A DNA stretch of 64,000 nucleotides. Origin: Molanna angustata (taxonomy: Eukaryota; Arthropoda; Insecta; Trichoptera; Molannidae). How positions within the stretch are numbered: the first letter of the stretch is position 1; every line of letters starts with the position of its first letter. The stretch lies in assembly GCA_963576475.1 (NCBI GenBank), contig OY754978.1, positions 16,340,218-16,404,217 on the forward strand, read 5' to 3'. Both the position numbers and the translations under genes were made by a program. Positions 44,581-55,704 of this stretch are shown here, piece by piece. Under the pieces are notes generated by a model, which was not told the DNA's origin, did no database searches, and saw only the letters and a program-made list of their open reading frames with translations.

Positions 44581-44767
44581 CTTTATATTTTTTGTAATAT
44601 CCAGTTACTGTATATTTCACTATGTTTAGAAATATTTACAATTAACTTTTTTATGGATGTAAAATATCATGATTTATAGTCTAAGAGATAGAAACATCAC
44701 AAAACAATTAATCTTTCAATAGCTAGTATTTTGATATTTCCTTTTATATTGAATATAGGTATAAATA

Positions 44768-45347
44768 AGGTAAGTCTGGGACCTAGGACTGGTTGCATTT
44801 ACCAGTGCGCATCCACTTTTTATATGTGGAAATTGCAGATTTTGTATCATTAGTATCTTTGTAAACCCTTTTTGTGCTCTTATACTATATCCATCTGATT
44901 ACAATGAAACATGGTGTTTTGTTCAGTGCACACCCGAAAAGAATTCTGATGAAAATCTTCTTTTTTGTTATTATTTTTTTTATATTTTAATAACCCTAAG
45001 TACATATTTCACAAACGAACGGATTTTTTTTTTCTTTTATTCTTTTTTTTTAAAGAATGAATATGTCCTTGTATAACAAGTATATATACATCCTTATACA
45101 TTCCCTAAACTAAGCATAAATGCTTGTACTATGGGTGAATGGAAATCGGTCGTGGCAGGATTCGACCTCGCGACCTCTGGGTTGCTAGCCCAGCGCGCTA
45201 ACCGCTCTGCCACCACCCATCTCATTTATAGGTACAAATAACATACAAGTATAAATTATAATGAAATAATGTTAAAATCTGCAATTTTCACATATAAAGA
45301 GGATGCGCACTGATTATCGAAAGCACTCTCAGGTGTCATACTTACCT
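44768..45347. mobile_element. Rep-D element with ~78-bp inverted ends, split by SINE-2
   Basis: Left end: AGGTAAGTCTGGGACCTAGG...CAGTGCGCATCCACTTTTTA then TGTGGAAATTGCAGATTTTG. Right end in reverse complement: AGGTAAGTATGACACCTGAG...CAGTGCGCATCCTCTTTATA then TGTGAAAATTGCAGATTTTA. The ends match over about 78 bases at roughly 80 percent by eye. No protein is encoded. A SINE-2 lies inside. A single end of the family is present at 9755-9897. Confidence 0.75.
45058..45219 (-). mobile_element. SINE-2 nested in Rep-D
   Basis: Minus strand: GGGTGGTGGCAGAGCGGTTA, GCGCGCTGGGCTAGCAACCC, GAGGTCGCGAGGTCGAATCC and TGCCACGACCGATTTCCATT; ends ACAAGGACATATTCATTC with a T-rich (minus-strand A) tail at 45030-45050. 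Full length. Confidence 0.85.
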
Positions 45348-46280
45348 TTTTTATACATATATTCAAAAAGTAAGACTATAGAATAAAATCAGCCGTTGCT
45401 ATCTCTCTGACTATAACTTCAAAATACATTATTGTATATGAATATGGCTTCAAATAAAAAATATACCTCTTTACATCCAACAAATTATTACAGAAATTCA
45501 GAAGTATCAATCAGAAGGTTCCGCTAAGTGGCCAGGTAGGTACTATATCGCTATATACATTTTCATACAGAAGATCTTGAAAAACATTCAAATTAATAAT
45601 TTAAAATATTTATGTCTGTCCCTAGTTATTTATTTTTATATTGATTTATTTATTTAAGACATCAAATATAACACTTTTCATACAAGTCAAAACATGATTC
45701 AAACACATTATTTCTCCAATTCTCCAAAGACAAACGTCTGCGTCTGTTAGATACTCAATAATAACTTAATCATCGTCAGAAATGTAAAGATTAGGTACCT
45801 ACATATAGATGGTCAGAGCCTACATGCCTAAACGGGGCTGTAGCGCCAATGATGATGATGTTCAAAGACCAAAAGCCAACGACAGCCAAATTTACGTCAT
45901 GGTATAAGTGCCGTTTTTTTTCTGTCAAAGTATACCACAGCATGAAACATCGATTGGCAGACACTTATGTAACAAGTTTAAAAAAATGTAATTATATCTC
46001 TTTTACAGTGTTTGTCGGGGGTTCCCACCAACCAGTGTTTTTCAAAGAAAGGTGTGATTTCTTATGTGATTCTTCCGTAGTAAATATTTTTGAAGGCTTT
46101 TATATTCGAAGGCCCCCCCTTCTCAGGGTTCATATTATCTAATCGTTGTTGCCTGTTGTGATCTCTTTATATAGAAAATAAATTATGCTTTATACTATGA
46201 CTTACGTATAGGTACGTTAAAATTTTCTATGGGTCAAAATGACGAACGTCTAGAATTGCGGGATCTCACATAATTAACTA
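45348..46280. other. No gene recognised
   Basis: A TTTATTTATTTAAGACATC tract near 45648 may be another minus-strand LINE tail. The 97-codon frame at 45849-46142 has no recognisable domain, although part of it (TCTGTCAAAGTATACCACAG, GTTTGTCGGGGGTTCCCACC) is GC-richer. Confidence 0.4.
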
Positions 46281-46506
46281 TGGCCCGAGATTTCAGTTGG
46301 CCCTTAAATCGTTGGATTTGGTAATCCAAGTTAAAAGTTTAGGGAAGATTAAATTTCATTCGCGTATTTCAGTGCAAAATGAAACGTCAGTTACGTAATC
46401 TTCAACTATAGATATATTTTACGTTTTTCTATGGTTATTGTCTATAACGCATCTGTCAAAATTGTAATAACCTTAAATGATACGTGACGCGAAGCTGTGA
46501 CTAAAT

Positions 46507-47210
46507 ATTATTTTATTATTATTTATTTATTTATTTATTTTCTTTGGGAAGCTACAGCTCATTTACAGTTTAATGATACAAAATAATTTTTACATTGTTA
46601 GAGCCAAAAAAAGCATTCCATCAACATATTATAAAAACAAATAACAGTTTACAAGCCAAAAATAATTCATGCACACACATTTATACACACACACTCATAC
46701 ACACCATCACACACACATACCTACATACATAAGTACACATATATACACACATATACAACAACTAGGGAAGGAAAGAGAAATGAGAGAAGAGAGACTAGGA
46801 GGACAGGATAGAGGGATATTGGTTGCGCATCACCTTCAGAACATCATGTCTAAATCTGTAATATTTTGCGTTGAATATGTCTATCTCAGCTGAGAATGTA
46901 TTGTTATATTGGCTGCATATGCGTGTAATTGTTGAATTTTTCCTGATATTTGTTCTACTTGTTGGAATATGAAGTAATTGAGGTCTACGAACCATTCTAC
47001 CTGGAACATGGATACCTACTAGGTTGACAAGTACAGGCGAGTCTATGGCATTGTTCAAAATTTTATGCAGCAGCGATTGGTCGTGTAAGACTCTCCTACA
47101 TTCAAGCGTATCAAAATTATGATATTTAAGTGACTGGTGATATGTATTGAAGTTAAGGTGAAATTTATGATTTATATAGTTTATGAATTATAACAACACA
47201 TTATTTTATT
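46507..47210 (-). mobile_element. Jockey/CR1-type LINE 3' end, likely 11-bp target duplication
   Basis: The minus strand reads HQSLKYHNFDTLECRRVLHD, QSLLHKILNNAIDSPVLVNL, VGIHVPGRMVRRPQLLHIPT and SRTNIRKNSTITRICSQYNN, the region C-terminal to the reverse transcriptase in jockey/CR1-type LINEs. The tail is the TTTATTTATTTATTTATTTT tract at 46521-46541. ATTATTTTATT occurs at 46507-46517 and 47200-47210 and is a plausible target duplication, though AT-rich. It is 5'-truncated. Confidence 0.7.
46665..46760. repeat. CA/TA-rich simple repeat
   Basis: CACACACATTTATACACACA, CACTCATACACACCATCACA and ACATATATACACACATATAC run together inside the LINE 3' region. Confidence 0.8.
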
Positions 47211-47885
47211 TGTTTCATTACACAGCATGTTACTTTTTCAATTTTTTATACCGATCGATGTTTTTTTTAATTAAAATCAAACATTGTAGTGAAAAAATGT
47301 CATTGAATATGTACTACGTTCGTAGTTCTTCAATGCAAAATGTATGTACATTTTACAGATGGATATGGAACTAAGTGATAATGGTAAAATAGTGTCTTAT
47401 GTAGAAAATTTAAGAATACACATTATATATATAGAAACAGGATGGATCAATTTAAAAAGTGGGATGAAAAAACATCGCAAAAATAAAGTTGCGTGCCTGA
47501 AGTTTCATTATGTTTATTTCGTTTGTTGTCAGGCAATACATCATAATTATGTAAAAAAGAAAATAAATATTAAATACATGAACCACTTCTATATCAAGTC
47601 TTTTATTTTAACAACAAAAATAAATCATGATTATAATTATTATGCATAGTTATTTGTAGTATAAAATGAAATAAAACATTAAAGCGTGCGGCGATTAGTA
47701 CGCCACCTGGCGAAAAAGACTAGAAACAATACTTAACTCAAGATTAAGACACGCGATCCGCCAGAAACGTTGAGTTAAATATTTGTCGTTTAGTGACGTA
47801 TTTAAGGGAAGATTAGGTACTGAAATACGCAATATTTTTGTTAAACTTGAGTTAAACTCCTAAGGGCCGACTGAAATACTGGGCC

Positions 47886-48420
47886 TAGATAGGTGTAAAT
47901 AAGTGGGTTGTGGCAAACGCTAAATTCCTCACTAATAAATCGCTCCACAAAATAATCAAATTTATATGGAAAATATTCAGCATTTTCATGAAATAAGTTT
48001 TTTTTAATTATTTTTAATCAAAATTATTTTTTATTAAAACTTACAAATACTTCTTCAATGTCGTTTTATGATAGTTATGTGCTTTTTTACCAATTTGAAC
48101 ATAAAAATAACAAATTTCGAGTTTTCTGAGTTTCAGAGCGCTTTAAAATATTTTACAGTTAAAAAAATAAGAAGCACTATTCACACATCTTTCGAATGGA
48201 GAATTTGCAAAATTTCAAAAGAAACGTATTAGTACTATAATCCATGATCGATAAATAGAATGAACACGCCGTATAAAGCCCACACCATATACCACACAGC
48301 ACACGTGCTTATACATGGTGATGAAGCTTTCAGAATACAATCTCAGCATGATACTTGTTGATAATCTGCAATAAAAATTTCGAATTCATAACACCCTACC
48401 ATACCATCTAAGGTTAGTGA
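47886..48420 (+). repeat. Rep-C copy 2
   Basis: AAGTGGGTTGTGGCAAACGC, ATATTCAGCATTTTCATGAA, AAGAAGCACTATTCACACAT, TTTGCAAAATTTCAAAAGAA, ACACGCCGTATAAAG and TGATACTTGTTGATAATCTG. It is colinear with copies at 24536 and 55705. It abuts the inverted-repeat element that ends at 47885. Confidence 0.8.
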
Positions 48421-49386
48421 GAAGTAAAAATGTATATTATGAATGTTAAAGTGACTGCTTATTATTATTTTTTGCAAAATATCATTATAATTTACTTTTC
48501 AAAGCTAATTTTAAAGGTTCCGTACGTTTTAAATTAAAATTTATAGAGAATTTATACTCGTTAAAGGATAACAAAGACCATTAATTTACGAGGATTAAAT
48601 AGCTTGTAAATTGTGCACAGTGGACCAAAAATTTATTTGTCCTGAACATTAAATAAGTTACTATTGTTTCAGTGGCGTGTATTGAAAGATTTACCGTGAA
48701 ATCGCCTTATTGTTTGCTTTTGGAGATGCTTGCAATCTATTTTCTTTAATGGTTGCACATCCGCTCCGGAACGAAATTCATTCGGGTCAAGATACGCCTG
48801 GAATTTCTCAAACTGTATAACAGGAAATTCTTTGACCTATCTATTCTGTAACTTTATCTATGGAACTATCAGAGAATGCAATTTGAACATTAATTTACTT
48901 TCATATACTTAACTGTAAAATACTAACCTTCTTAATTTTATAATATTAAATAAGTAATATGACTGCAATTACTTATTTAATCAGATTCATGCAGCAATGA
49001 AAAATGTAATTCCATTAAATTCTCAGAAAAAGAGTTCAAAACAATACACATACACAATCAATAGGGAGACAATTGATAAAACACAGAGTTTAGAAACTTA
49101 GGCACGCAACTGGACAGTATACCATTTAATGACATACACATTGACACACTTACCCTGATAGCTTATAAAATATTATGATTTCTGATGAGAGTACGCAAAA
49201 CATTCAAACAGTATATAATAAAGTCAATACATATTTTTGAGACACATGAATTATAAATGTGGTATTCACTTCAAATATGAATTGAAAACATTATTAACAA
49301 GGAAAAGGACCCCAGACTTTATGTACCTTAATGACAAAATAAACTTCAATATTGGATGTACAGACCTTCTGAAAATTATTAACTTC
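48421..49386. other. No gene recognised
   Basis: AT-rich. The 60-codon frame at 48730-48912 has no recognisable domain. Confidence 0.4.
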
Positions 49387-49510
49387 TGAATCCTGCCTCG
49401 ACTGATTTCGTTCACCTATAGCACAAGCATTTATTTGCTTATTTTAGGGAACATAGGAAGATGTATATGTTCTTATTTAACAAGGACATATTCATTTTTT
49501 ATAAAAAAAA
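49387..49510 (+). mobile_element. SINE-2, head truncated
   Basis: TTCTGAATCCTGCCTCGACT, GATTTCGTTCACCTATAGCA, CAAGCATTTATTTGCTTATT, GGGAACATAGGAAGATGTAT and AACAAGGACATATTCATTTT, with an A tail. The A-box part of the tRNA head is missing. Confidence 0.8.
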
Positions 49511-50228
49511 AACACTATTCTAAAGCGGTGCCTCCCATTATTTCATTACTATATTTGTTTGATAAGAACATCATACGATTTTGAAATTGGATTTTGTGAT
49601 TTTCAAACAATAAAATTTCTTTGAAGTCGACCTGAGGTTTGAATACATACAAATTAAATATGAAACCCAACGATTTAAGAATATGATTTCGTGATGTACA
49701 TATGTATGTATCTTATGAGTACCTACATGAACGCTCACGTTCGAGTTACATACAACACGATATGCCATATTGTAAACAAGGTTCGCGATTACACGCTAAT
49801 GAGCTTTTGCGATGCTCACTCACAAACACATGCATTATATTATGGGTTGGTCGGAAATGAAAGACGAAAATCAAACTTAATCGTTCTAGATGATATTGAA
49901 CGTAATAGTACGTCCACTCATTTATTTAAATCCACAGAAACATACAAAAAATAACAACAATACAATAGTGCAACAAAGTAATAAAATATGAAACATAGAC
50001 AAATTAGAATATGTTGACAAAATGAATACAATTTATCAGTACCTACCAATTTCCAGTGGATAAGAACTATTCCACTAAGCAGTGCTTGTGTCGGAATAGC
50101 TTTATATTCATTTTAAATGACACAGTCCATACTTATCTATCACATAATTTTAACATATCCCAATTTCAAATATACAAATTATTGCACCCTCGAGGTGACC
50201 ACGGTTGTCACTAAACGGCGCTTTATAA
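49511..50228. other. No gene recognised
   Basis: An 87-codon frame at 49691-49954 has no recognisable motif. Confidence 0.4.
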
Positions 50229-51394
50229 ATTGTCCTTATTATTATTATTATTGGAGATTGATCTCGGTTATGGTTCGGTAGTTTCCTTCACAACGGAGCG
50301 TACTCAAGTTGTGAGGCTATGTGTTTGTGTATCTGTGTGGTTGTGTGTCTGTGTGGTTGTGTGTAGTTGTTTAAAGTGGTACCTGTAGAAATTTTCTGAC
50401 TATTGTGCATGTGTTGATAATTGTAGTTTTTTATATGTTGGTGATTACGTATGGGGGTAACTTTAGTATATCTATATTTTTTTGGAGAGTTTTTGGTATG
50501 ATCCCTGTAGACGATAATATTATTGGGACTATTGTTACTTTTTCTTGTTTCCACTGTGATTTTATCTGTTCTGCTAAAGGTATGTATTTATCTATTTTTT
50601 TTTAAATGTTTCTTTTGTAGATTTGCTGTATTTGGTATCGATATTTCTATTAGATATGTGTGTTTATGTATTTTGTCGATTAATGTAATGTCTGGTCGGT
50701 TATGTAGGTTTGTTCTGTCTGTGATTATGTCTCTATTCCAGTATAGTTTGTAGTTATCATTTTCTGTTACAGCTGGGGGTGTGTATTGATACCACTTGGG
50801 GTGTGTTTCGATAAGTTTATGTTTGTGGGCTAGTTCCAAATATATGTGTTTGCAGATGTTATCGTGTCTTATTGTATATTCCGTCGGTGCAAGAGTTGAG
50901 CAGCCACCTGTTATGTGTTCTATTGTTTCTTTTTGTAATTTGCACTTTCTGCATGTGTCGTTTGTTATTGTATTGTCTTTTATAATATGTTTCGTGTAGT
51001 TTTTTGTTTTTATTATTTTGTCCTGAATAGCTATGATAAATCCTTCTGTTTCTGCGTATAGGTCTGAGTGTTTGAGCCAATTATTACTAAGGTCTTTATC
51101 AATATGTTGCTGTTGTAGATGACTTGGGTGTATTCCATGTAATGTTTTATTTTCCCATGTTTCAATTTTTGCGTCATGTGTTGTTATTTCTAGATTGCGT
51201 TTGTTGTCGTTAAGTGTAAGTGGTGAGTATGTGTGATCTATGTTTATGATTTCGTTGTGTATTGGGCTATTTCGTTTTGTGTAGAAGTATTGCCTTAAGT
51301 TATTTATTTGTGTATGGTGTAGATTTTTTATGTCTATGAGCATGTGTTGCATTTATCAATACCGAATTTCATTTTTATGTCATTACTAAAGCGT

Positions 51395-51429
<35 letters not shown>

Positions 51430-51430
51430 T
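50229..51430 (-). mobile_element. Dong/R4-like LINE with restriction-like endonuclease, flanked by TAA repeats
   Basis: The minus strand from about 51400 first reads RFSNDIKMKFGIDKCN, the end of a reverse transcriptase palm region, then shifts frame into a 254-codon open frame (51352-50588). It contains LHHTQINNLRQYFYTKRNS, the zinc-knuckle CRKCKLQKETIEHITGGCS, and a restriction-like endonuclease core NRPDITLIDKIHKHTYLIEI (R-P-D then D/E-x). A frameshift at about 50590 leads into an 88-codon frame (50554-50288) that continues the C-terminus (IIVYRDHTKNSPKKYR, QHMHNSQKISTGTTL). The domain order zinc-knuckle then PD-D/E endonuclease is typical of R2/R4/Dong-type LINEs. Both borders are ATT/TAA trinucleotide repeats (50229-50252 and 51396-51430), the target preferred by Dong elements. 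It is 5'-truncated and internally deleted. Confidence 0.8.
51396..51430. repeat. (ATT)n microsatellite
   Basis: About eleven ATT units, bordering the 5' side of the Dong-like element. A shorter ATT run at 50229-50252 borders its 3' side. Confidence 0.95.
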
Positions 51431-51770
51431 ACAGCTATAATACATCACAATTTATGAATATCTATTACGAGAAGGCTTAAGGTATTCAATCATCATGAGC
51501 GAACTACAATTTCTATTTTTACTTTACGAAATTTCTAACAATTTCTATCATTGCAATACGATTGCAATGAGAAATAAGAAATAAAAACGTCAAGTGTGAA
51601 AATTTTCTGTCTAACTTGAATTCTACTAAATAAAGATGTATGTACCTAATAAAGAAAGTCACGGTTTGAAAGAAAATTAATCACGCTCTATTACCGGGTA
51701 TTAAAAATGGCTTACGTTTATAAGTTAGGCAGATAAAGTATATTTTTGTCTTAAAGCATTTTTTTTAATA
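51431..51770. other. No feature recognised
   Basis: AT-rich, without coding signal. Confidence 0.35.
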
Positions 51771-51980
51771 ACTTCTCGGGCAACTTACAGGTACTTTGTC
51801 AAATATTAATTTAACACGCACCCATCAACAAGTTACCACATTCTGGAGACTTACGATATCAATCGTCTCACAGATCAAGACTAAAAACACAGTTAAAAAC
51901 TGTGTCTCCACCGGGAATCGAACCCGGGACCCTTGGATTAGCAGTCAGACACTCAACCAACTGATCCACGAAGACCGACA
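51771..51980 (-). mobile_element. SINE-1 (tRNA-derived), full length
   Basis: Minus strand: TGTCGGTCTTCGTGGATCAG, TTGAGTGTCTGACTGCTAAT, GGGTCCCGGGTTCGATTCCC, GGTGGAGACACAGTTTTTAA, ATCGTAAGTCTCCAGAATGT and GTAACTTGTTGATGGGTGCG. The B box is intact, and the A box has one change. Confidence 0.88.
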
Positions 51981-52669
51981 TTTATCATTTCGATAATAAA
52001 AAAGGTGAAACATGCAGAAAATGTTTTATATTCCCTTTATTTGATATGATACCAAATAAAAAATAAAGTGCAGAATCAAATAAACTATTACATTGACCAG
52101 CCTTGTTTAAAACAGCCGTCAAACTATACAATGAAAATGCCGCTTAAGCGAGACGTTGACTGAAAAAAAGTAAAATTGTTTTTAAAATTATGGGAAAAAA
52201 CGAAATCATTTTTCGAACAACCTTTTACACACCCGTATACTCACACACACACATACATACATACACACGACTTCATATAATATTATATATGTGAGCAATA
52301 TACGGCCACACCTTACGGTTGACTAATTTCGGTTAATTAATAATCCGCATTTCTGGCGCCTTGTTCAACTAAATAATTACTTTAATTACGCATGACTTAC
52401 TAAAGGATTAAAATTTATGCTTTCGTTACATATAATTATTACTTAAAAATAATTAAGTAGGTACAAGCTCTAGACTGTTTCATTACTGTCTATTCATGTT
52501 GTGATAATAATGTTCATTGTTCACTTTTATTATTTATGACTTCATCTGTTAAGTTTTCAAATGTCGGCGGTGCGGCGCCGCGTGGTGAAACTATTAATTG
52601 AAATGTGTTGTTCAAGTTAATTGCTTAGAAGTTAACACCTTATGTTCAAGATATGAGAATTCAGTCATA
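51981..52669. other. No gene recognised
   Basis: A CACACACACATACATACATA run lies near 52242-52266, and a GCGGTGCGGCGCCGCGTGG island near 52568. No coding signal. Confidence 0.4.
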
Positions 52670-53516
52670 AGATACTGTTGAAGCATATTTCCATGTCTCT
52701 TTTCCTTGTCTATCCCCTCACCGATGTTTTCGGAAATTGTTGAATTATAAATTTGCAAGATTTTTGTGTAACAATAACAATGGAAATGTATGAGTTCAGT
52801 ACAAGTCTGAAGACCATTTATATTATAATTATTTACATATAACTAATATAATAATGACAAATTTTAACATCTCAATAAAGACGAAGATGCAACATTATAG
52901 GAGAACCAGGAGCTCAAGGTACCTACAGGGCTTACGAATTGTCTAAAAAAAATATGTACCCAATGACCACGATTATTTTATTTTTAACAAAGGAATAAAA
53001 ACCATATTGGATTTAAAATAGAAAATTAAGATAAATTCTCACTTATTTTGTATTTAAACTTAAAAGGAATAATCGAATATATATTTAATTGTAGGTATAG
53101 GTATACGCAAACATTGGATTTTTTCCCTGTCGGGAGTGAAATAATATTTTTATTGACAATAACATCTCAATAGAGACGAAGTTGGGATATCACAGAAGAA
53201 CCAGGAACTCAGGCACCTACAGGGCTTACGACCTGTCATCGGCTGGTGTAGAAAACATCAGGTGATGGGTATAAAAGATGTTAGGTAGTGGACTGTATTA
53301 TAAACGATCTCACCGATGCTTCTTTGGTTCACTGATTATTTTTTCTGTTCACACATCCACACGCAGTGGTCTTCAAACTTGTACTGATTAATTTCTTTCT
53401 TGACACTTATTGTCACCCAAAATTATTGCAGCAAAATGACAATTCTCATACATCGGTGAGGGGACAATGGTAAGGAAAGGAGTCAAAGGAAATATGCTTC
53501 TACAGCTGGTTTAGGT
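52670..53516. mobile_element. Inverted-repeat element (~150-bp ends) containing Rep-A
   Basis: Left arm 52670-52818: GTTGAAGCATATTTCC, CCCCTCACCGATGTTTT, GTTCAGTACAAGTCTGAAGA and CC. The right arm (53368-53516), read in reverse complement, is TGTAGAAGCATATTTCC, CCCCTCACCGATGTATG, AATCAGTACAAGTTTGAAGA and CC. Two plus-strand Rep-A segments (52860-52940 and 53100-53330) sit between the arms. Either Rep-A is the inner part of this element, or Rep-A copies inserted into it. No protein is encoded. Confidence 0.6.
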
Positions 53517-53604
53517 TTTTTATTAAAATTACTTAAAATTCTAGGTAGGTACTTTTTGAATTTTTTTATTTTTCCTCAATGCTATAAATAAATTAACAGA
53601 TTAA

Positions 53605-53670
53605 TATGTATCTTAATACAGACGAAATAGGAATATTGTAGAAGAACCGATAAATCAAGGCACCTATTTT
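53605..53670 (+). repeat. Rep-A fragment
   Basis: ATCTTAATACAGACGAAATA, TTGTAGAAGAACCGATAAAT and CAAGGCACCTAT match the Rep-A core. Confidence 0.5.
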
Positions 53671-53844
53671 TAATTACCTATTTCTCAAAATTGAGTTTCA
53701 GAAAATAATTTCTACGCCATTTCCATAGATGGCGATAGTGTTTTTTGGTTTTTTCTCAAGTAGGTATAAAAATATTGATAAATAACATTTATATATCTAG
53801 AACTATTATAAAAATGGATTAAAAGAGCAACACAACAAAAAAAA

Positions 53845-54033
53845 TTGTAACGCTGCATTAGCGCTTAAAGTGATAACCTAAACCAGTCAGTCACAGGTCG
53901 TAAACCCTGTAGGTGCCTTGATATCCCGCTTCATCTATAGTATTACAACTTCGTCTCTATTCATATATATGTGATTTGTCAAAACATATCATTGACTCCC
54001 AACAAGCGAAAAATCCAATGTTTACTTAGGTAT
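53845..54033 (-). repeat. Rep-A copy
   Basis: GTAACGCTGCATTAGCGCTT, CCAGTCAGTCACAGGTCGTA, CCCTGTAGGTGCCTTGATAT, CTTCGTCTCTATTCATATAT, TTGACTCCCAACAAGCGAAA and ATCCAATGTTTACTTAGG. The last block is the reverse complement of the Rep-A lead-in seen at 30370 and 53102. Confidence 0.65.
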
Positions 54034-54035
54034 AT

Positions 54036-54276
54036 GTCGGCCTTCGTGGCTCAGTTGGTTAGGTATCTGACTGCTGATCCTAAAGACCCGGGTTCGATTC
54101 CCGATGGATACACAGTTTTTAATGGTGTTTTCAGTCTGGATCTGTGAGACTTTTAATATCGTAAGTTTCCAGAATGTGGCAACTTGTTATTGGGTGCGTG
54201 TTAAATAATTATTTGACATAATACCTACCTGTTAGTTGCCCAAGAAGCTACATAAAATAAAATAAAGTAAAATAAA
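54036..54276 (+). mobile_element. SINE-1 (tRNA-derived), full length
   Basis: GTCGGCCTTCGTGGCTCAGT, TAGGTATCTGACTGCTGATC, GACCCGGGTTCGATTCCCGA, TGGATACACAGTTTTTAATG, GGCAACTTGTTATTGGGTGC and ACCTGTTAGTTGCCCAAGAA, then a tail of AAATAAAATAAAGTAAAATA. A and B boxes are intact. It begins right after the Rep-A lead-in, which suggests insertion at a Rep-A end. Confidence 0.92.
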
Positions 54277-54480
54277 TACTTATATAATAATAATAGATAA
54301 TAATAATAAACCGTTATTGTTACATCACATAAAAACAAAAAAAATATATACAATTTTGAACCACAATGGACAACAAAAAGGCTATTGCTCAGCTGCGCAC
54401 TACCAGGTATCCCTGGAGTGCTGCTGGTTTTCAGCAAAGCCTCGTCTCTATTGAGATATATATTCATAAAATAAAAAATA
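54277..54480. other. Unassigned, with a Rep-A-like end
   Basis: CCTCGTCTCTATTGAGATAT near 54441-54460 matches the Rep-A edge in minus orientation. The rest is unassigned. Confidence 0.35.
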
Positions 54481-55504
54481 TGTTTTGTGTGAAGAGTGTG
54501 TTGTGGAAGATGTGTATACGAGAGTCTTTGTATCTACATTAAAACGTACAGACTAACACTTTTAGTTTTTTCAGGTAAGTGGAGAGCACTAAACGACATA
54601 CTTGCTAATCATGAGTTACAACAGTAATATCGTAATTTACATGTTTTTCAATTAAAAGTCCATACTTTTTTGTTTATTTGAACATAGTTACTCGGGTATT
54701 CGTATGATGGTATGTACTATCTCAAGACACACCTTAAAAATATTCAAAAGATAATATTTTAAACGTTGGAATATTTGCATCTTTCACGAAAACTCAATGT
54801 AATTAAACCTAGTTCTTTGACAATTTCATGCTGTGTTAAAGTTAATTTACATATATGGTTACAAAGACAAAGTTTCGATCGTTATTAATAGGCCATTACC
54901 TACAGCTTAACAAAATAAAACAAATACTTACCTTTCTATTCACAGTCTGGTAACTTACAAAACAACTTCAATAACTTTCCTTGTTATCAAAGGATTTTCT
55001 ATTTATTTAAATGCACCCAAATAGGTACTGTTTTTGTAAACTCGAATTTCAAGACCAAACCTAAGTGTTAAGTTCTCTCTCAGCATTAATCCATTGAAAA
55101 CATCAAAGAGCTTTGATTAGCGCCAAAGAATTTCTAAAGGAAGCATTACATTGCAATATTTCTATACAAAAATGATAAGACAAAGGTATCTCTCTCCCTT
55201 ATGTCGATATCGTACAAGACAAAAAATTGCTCCTTTGAGGGACGAACGCTTCACAATTCATCAAAGCGATTTTTTTTCTCTCTCAAAATCTCCGGGGGAT
55301 AAAAATATTTCATTAAAGAACATATTGTAGCAGACGCACAGGTTGAGAAAAATCTTCTTTATTACTAAAACCGTATCTGCGTAATAGCATTACAATAATA
55401 ATATAATTAACAGTATTTTTACTTGAATATTTAAAAATTGAGAAGGCCTTTGGAAAAAATATTCCAATTCATAAATAACATGACATAAAAAAAACCTTGT
55501 CTGT
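54481..55504. other. No gene recognised
   Basis: AT-rich, without coding signal or shared repeat. Confidence 0.4.
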
Positions 55505-55698
55505 TTGTTAGGTATCTAACTGCTGATCCAAGGGTCCCGGGTTCGATACCCGGTGGAAACACAGTTTTTAATTGTGTTTTCAGTCTGGATCTGTGACACG
55601 ATTAATATCGTAAGTCTCCAGAATGTGGCGACTTGTTATTGGGTGCGTGTTAAATAAATATATGTGACATAGTAGGTAACCTGTTAGTTGTCCGAGAT
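55505..55698 (+). mobile_element. SINE-1, 5' head truncated
   Basis: TGTTAGGTATCTAACTGCTG, AGGGTCCCGGGTTCGATACC, CGGTGGAAACACAGTTTTTA, GGCGACTTGTTATTGGGTGC and AACCTGTTAGTTGTCCGAGA. The A box is lost. It abuts Rep-C copy 3. Confidence 0.85.
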
Positions 55699-55704
55699 AC
55701 AATA

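Larger units (their letters stand above)
46281..47885. mobile_element. Terminal-inverted-repeat element, 1.6 kb, split by a LINE
   Basis: Left end: GGCCCGAGATTTCAGTTGGC, CCTTAAATCG, then AGGGAAGATTAAATTTCATT and CGCGTATTTCAGTGC. Right end in reverse complement: GGCCCAGTATTTCAGTCGGC, CCTTAGGAGT, then TGCGTATTTCAGTACCTAAT and CTTCCCTTAAATACG. Outer ends match over about 25 bases, and the inner blocks GCGTATTTCAGT and AGGGAAGATTA are shared but differ in order. No transposase is recognised. About 0.9 kb remains after removing the LINE at 46518-47199. Superfamily is not determined. Confidence 0.6.

Noticed and set aside
47344..47649. 101-codon frame as a host gene
   Set aside because: AT-rich, low-complexity residues (K, N, Y, I), no domain, and located inside the inverted-repeat element 46281-47885.
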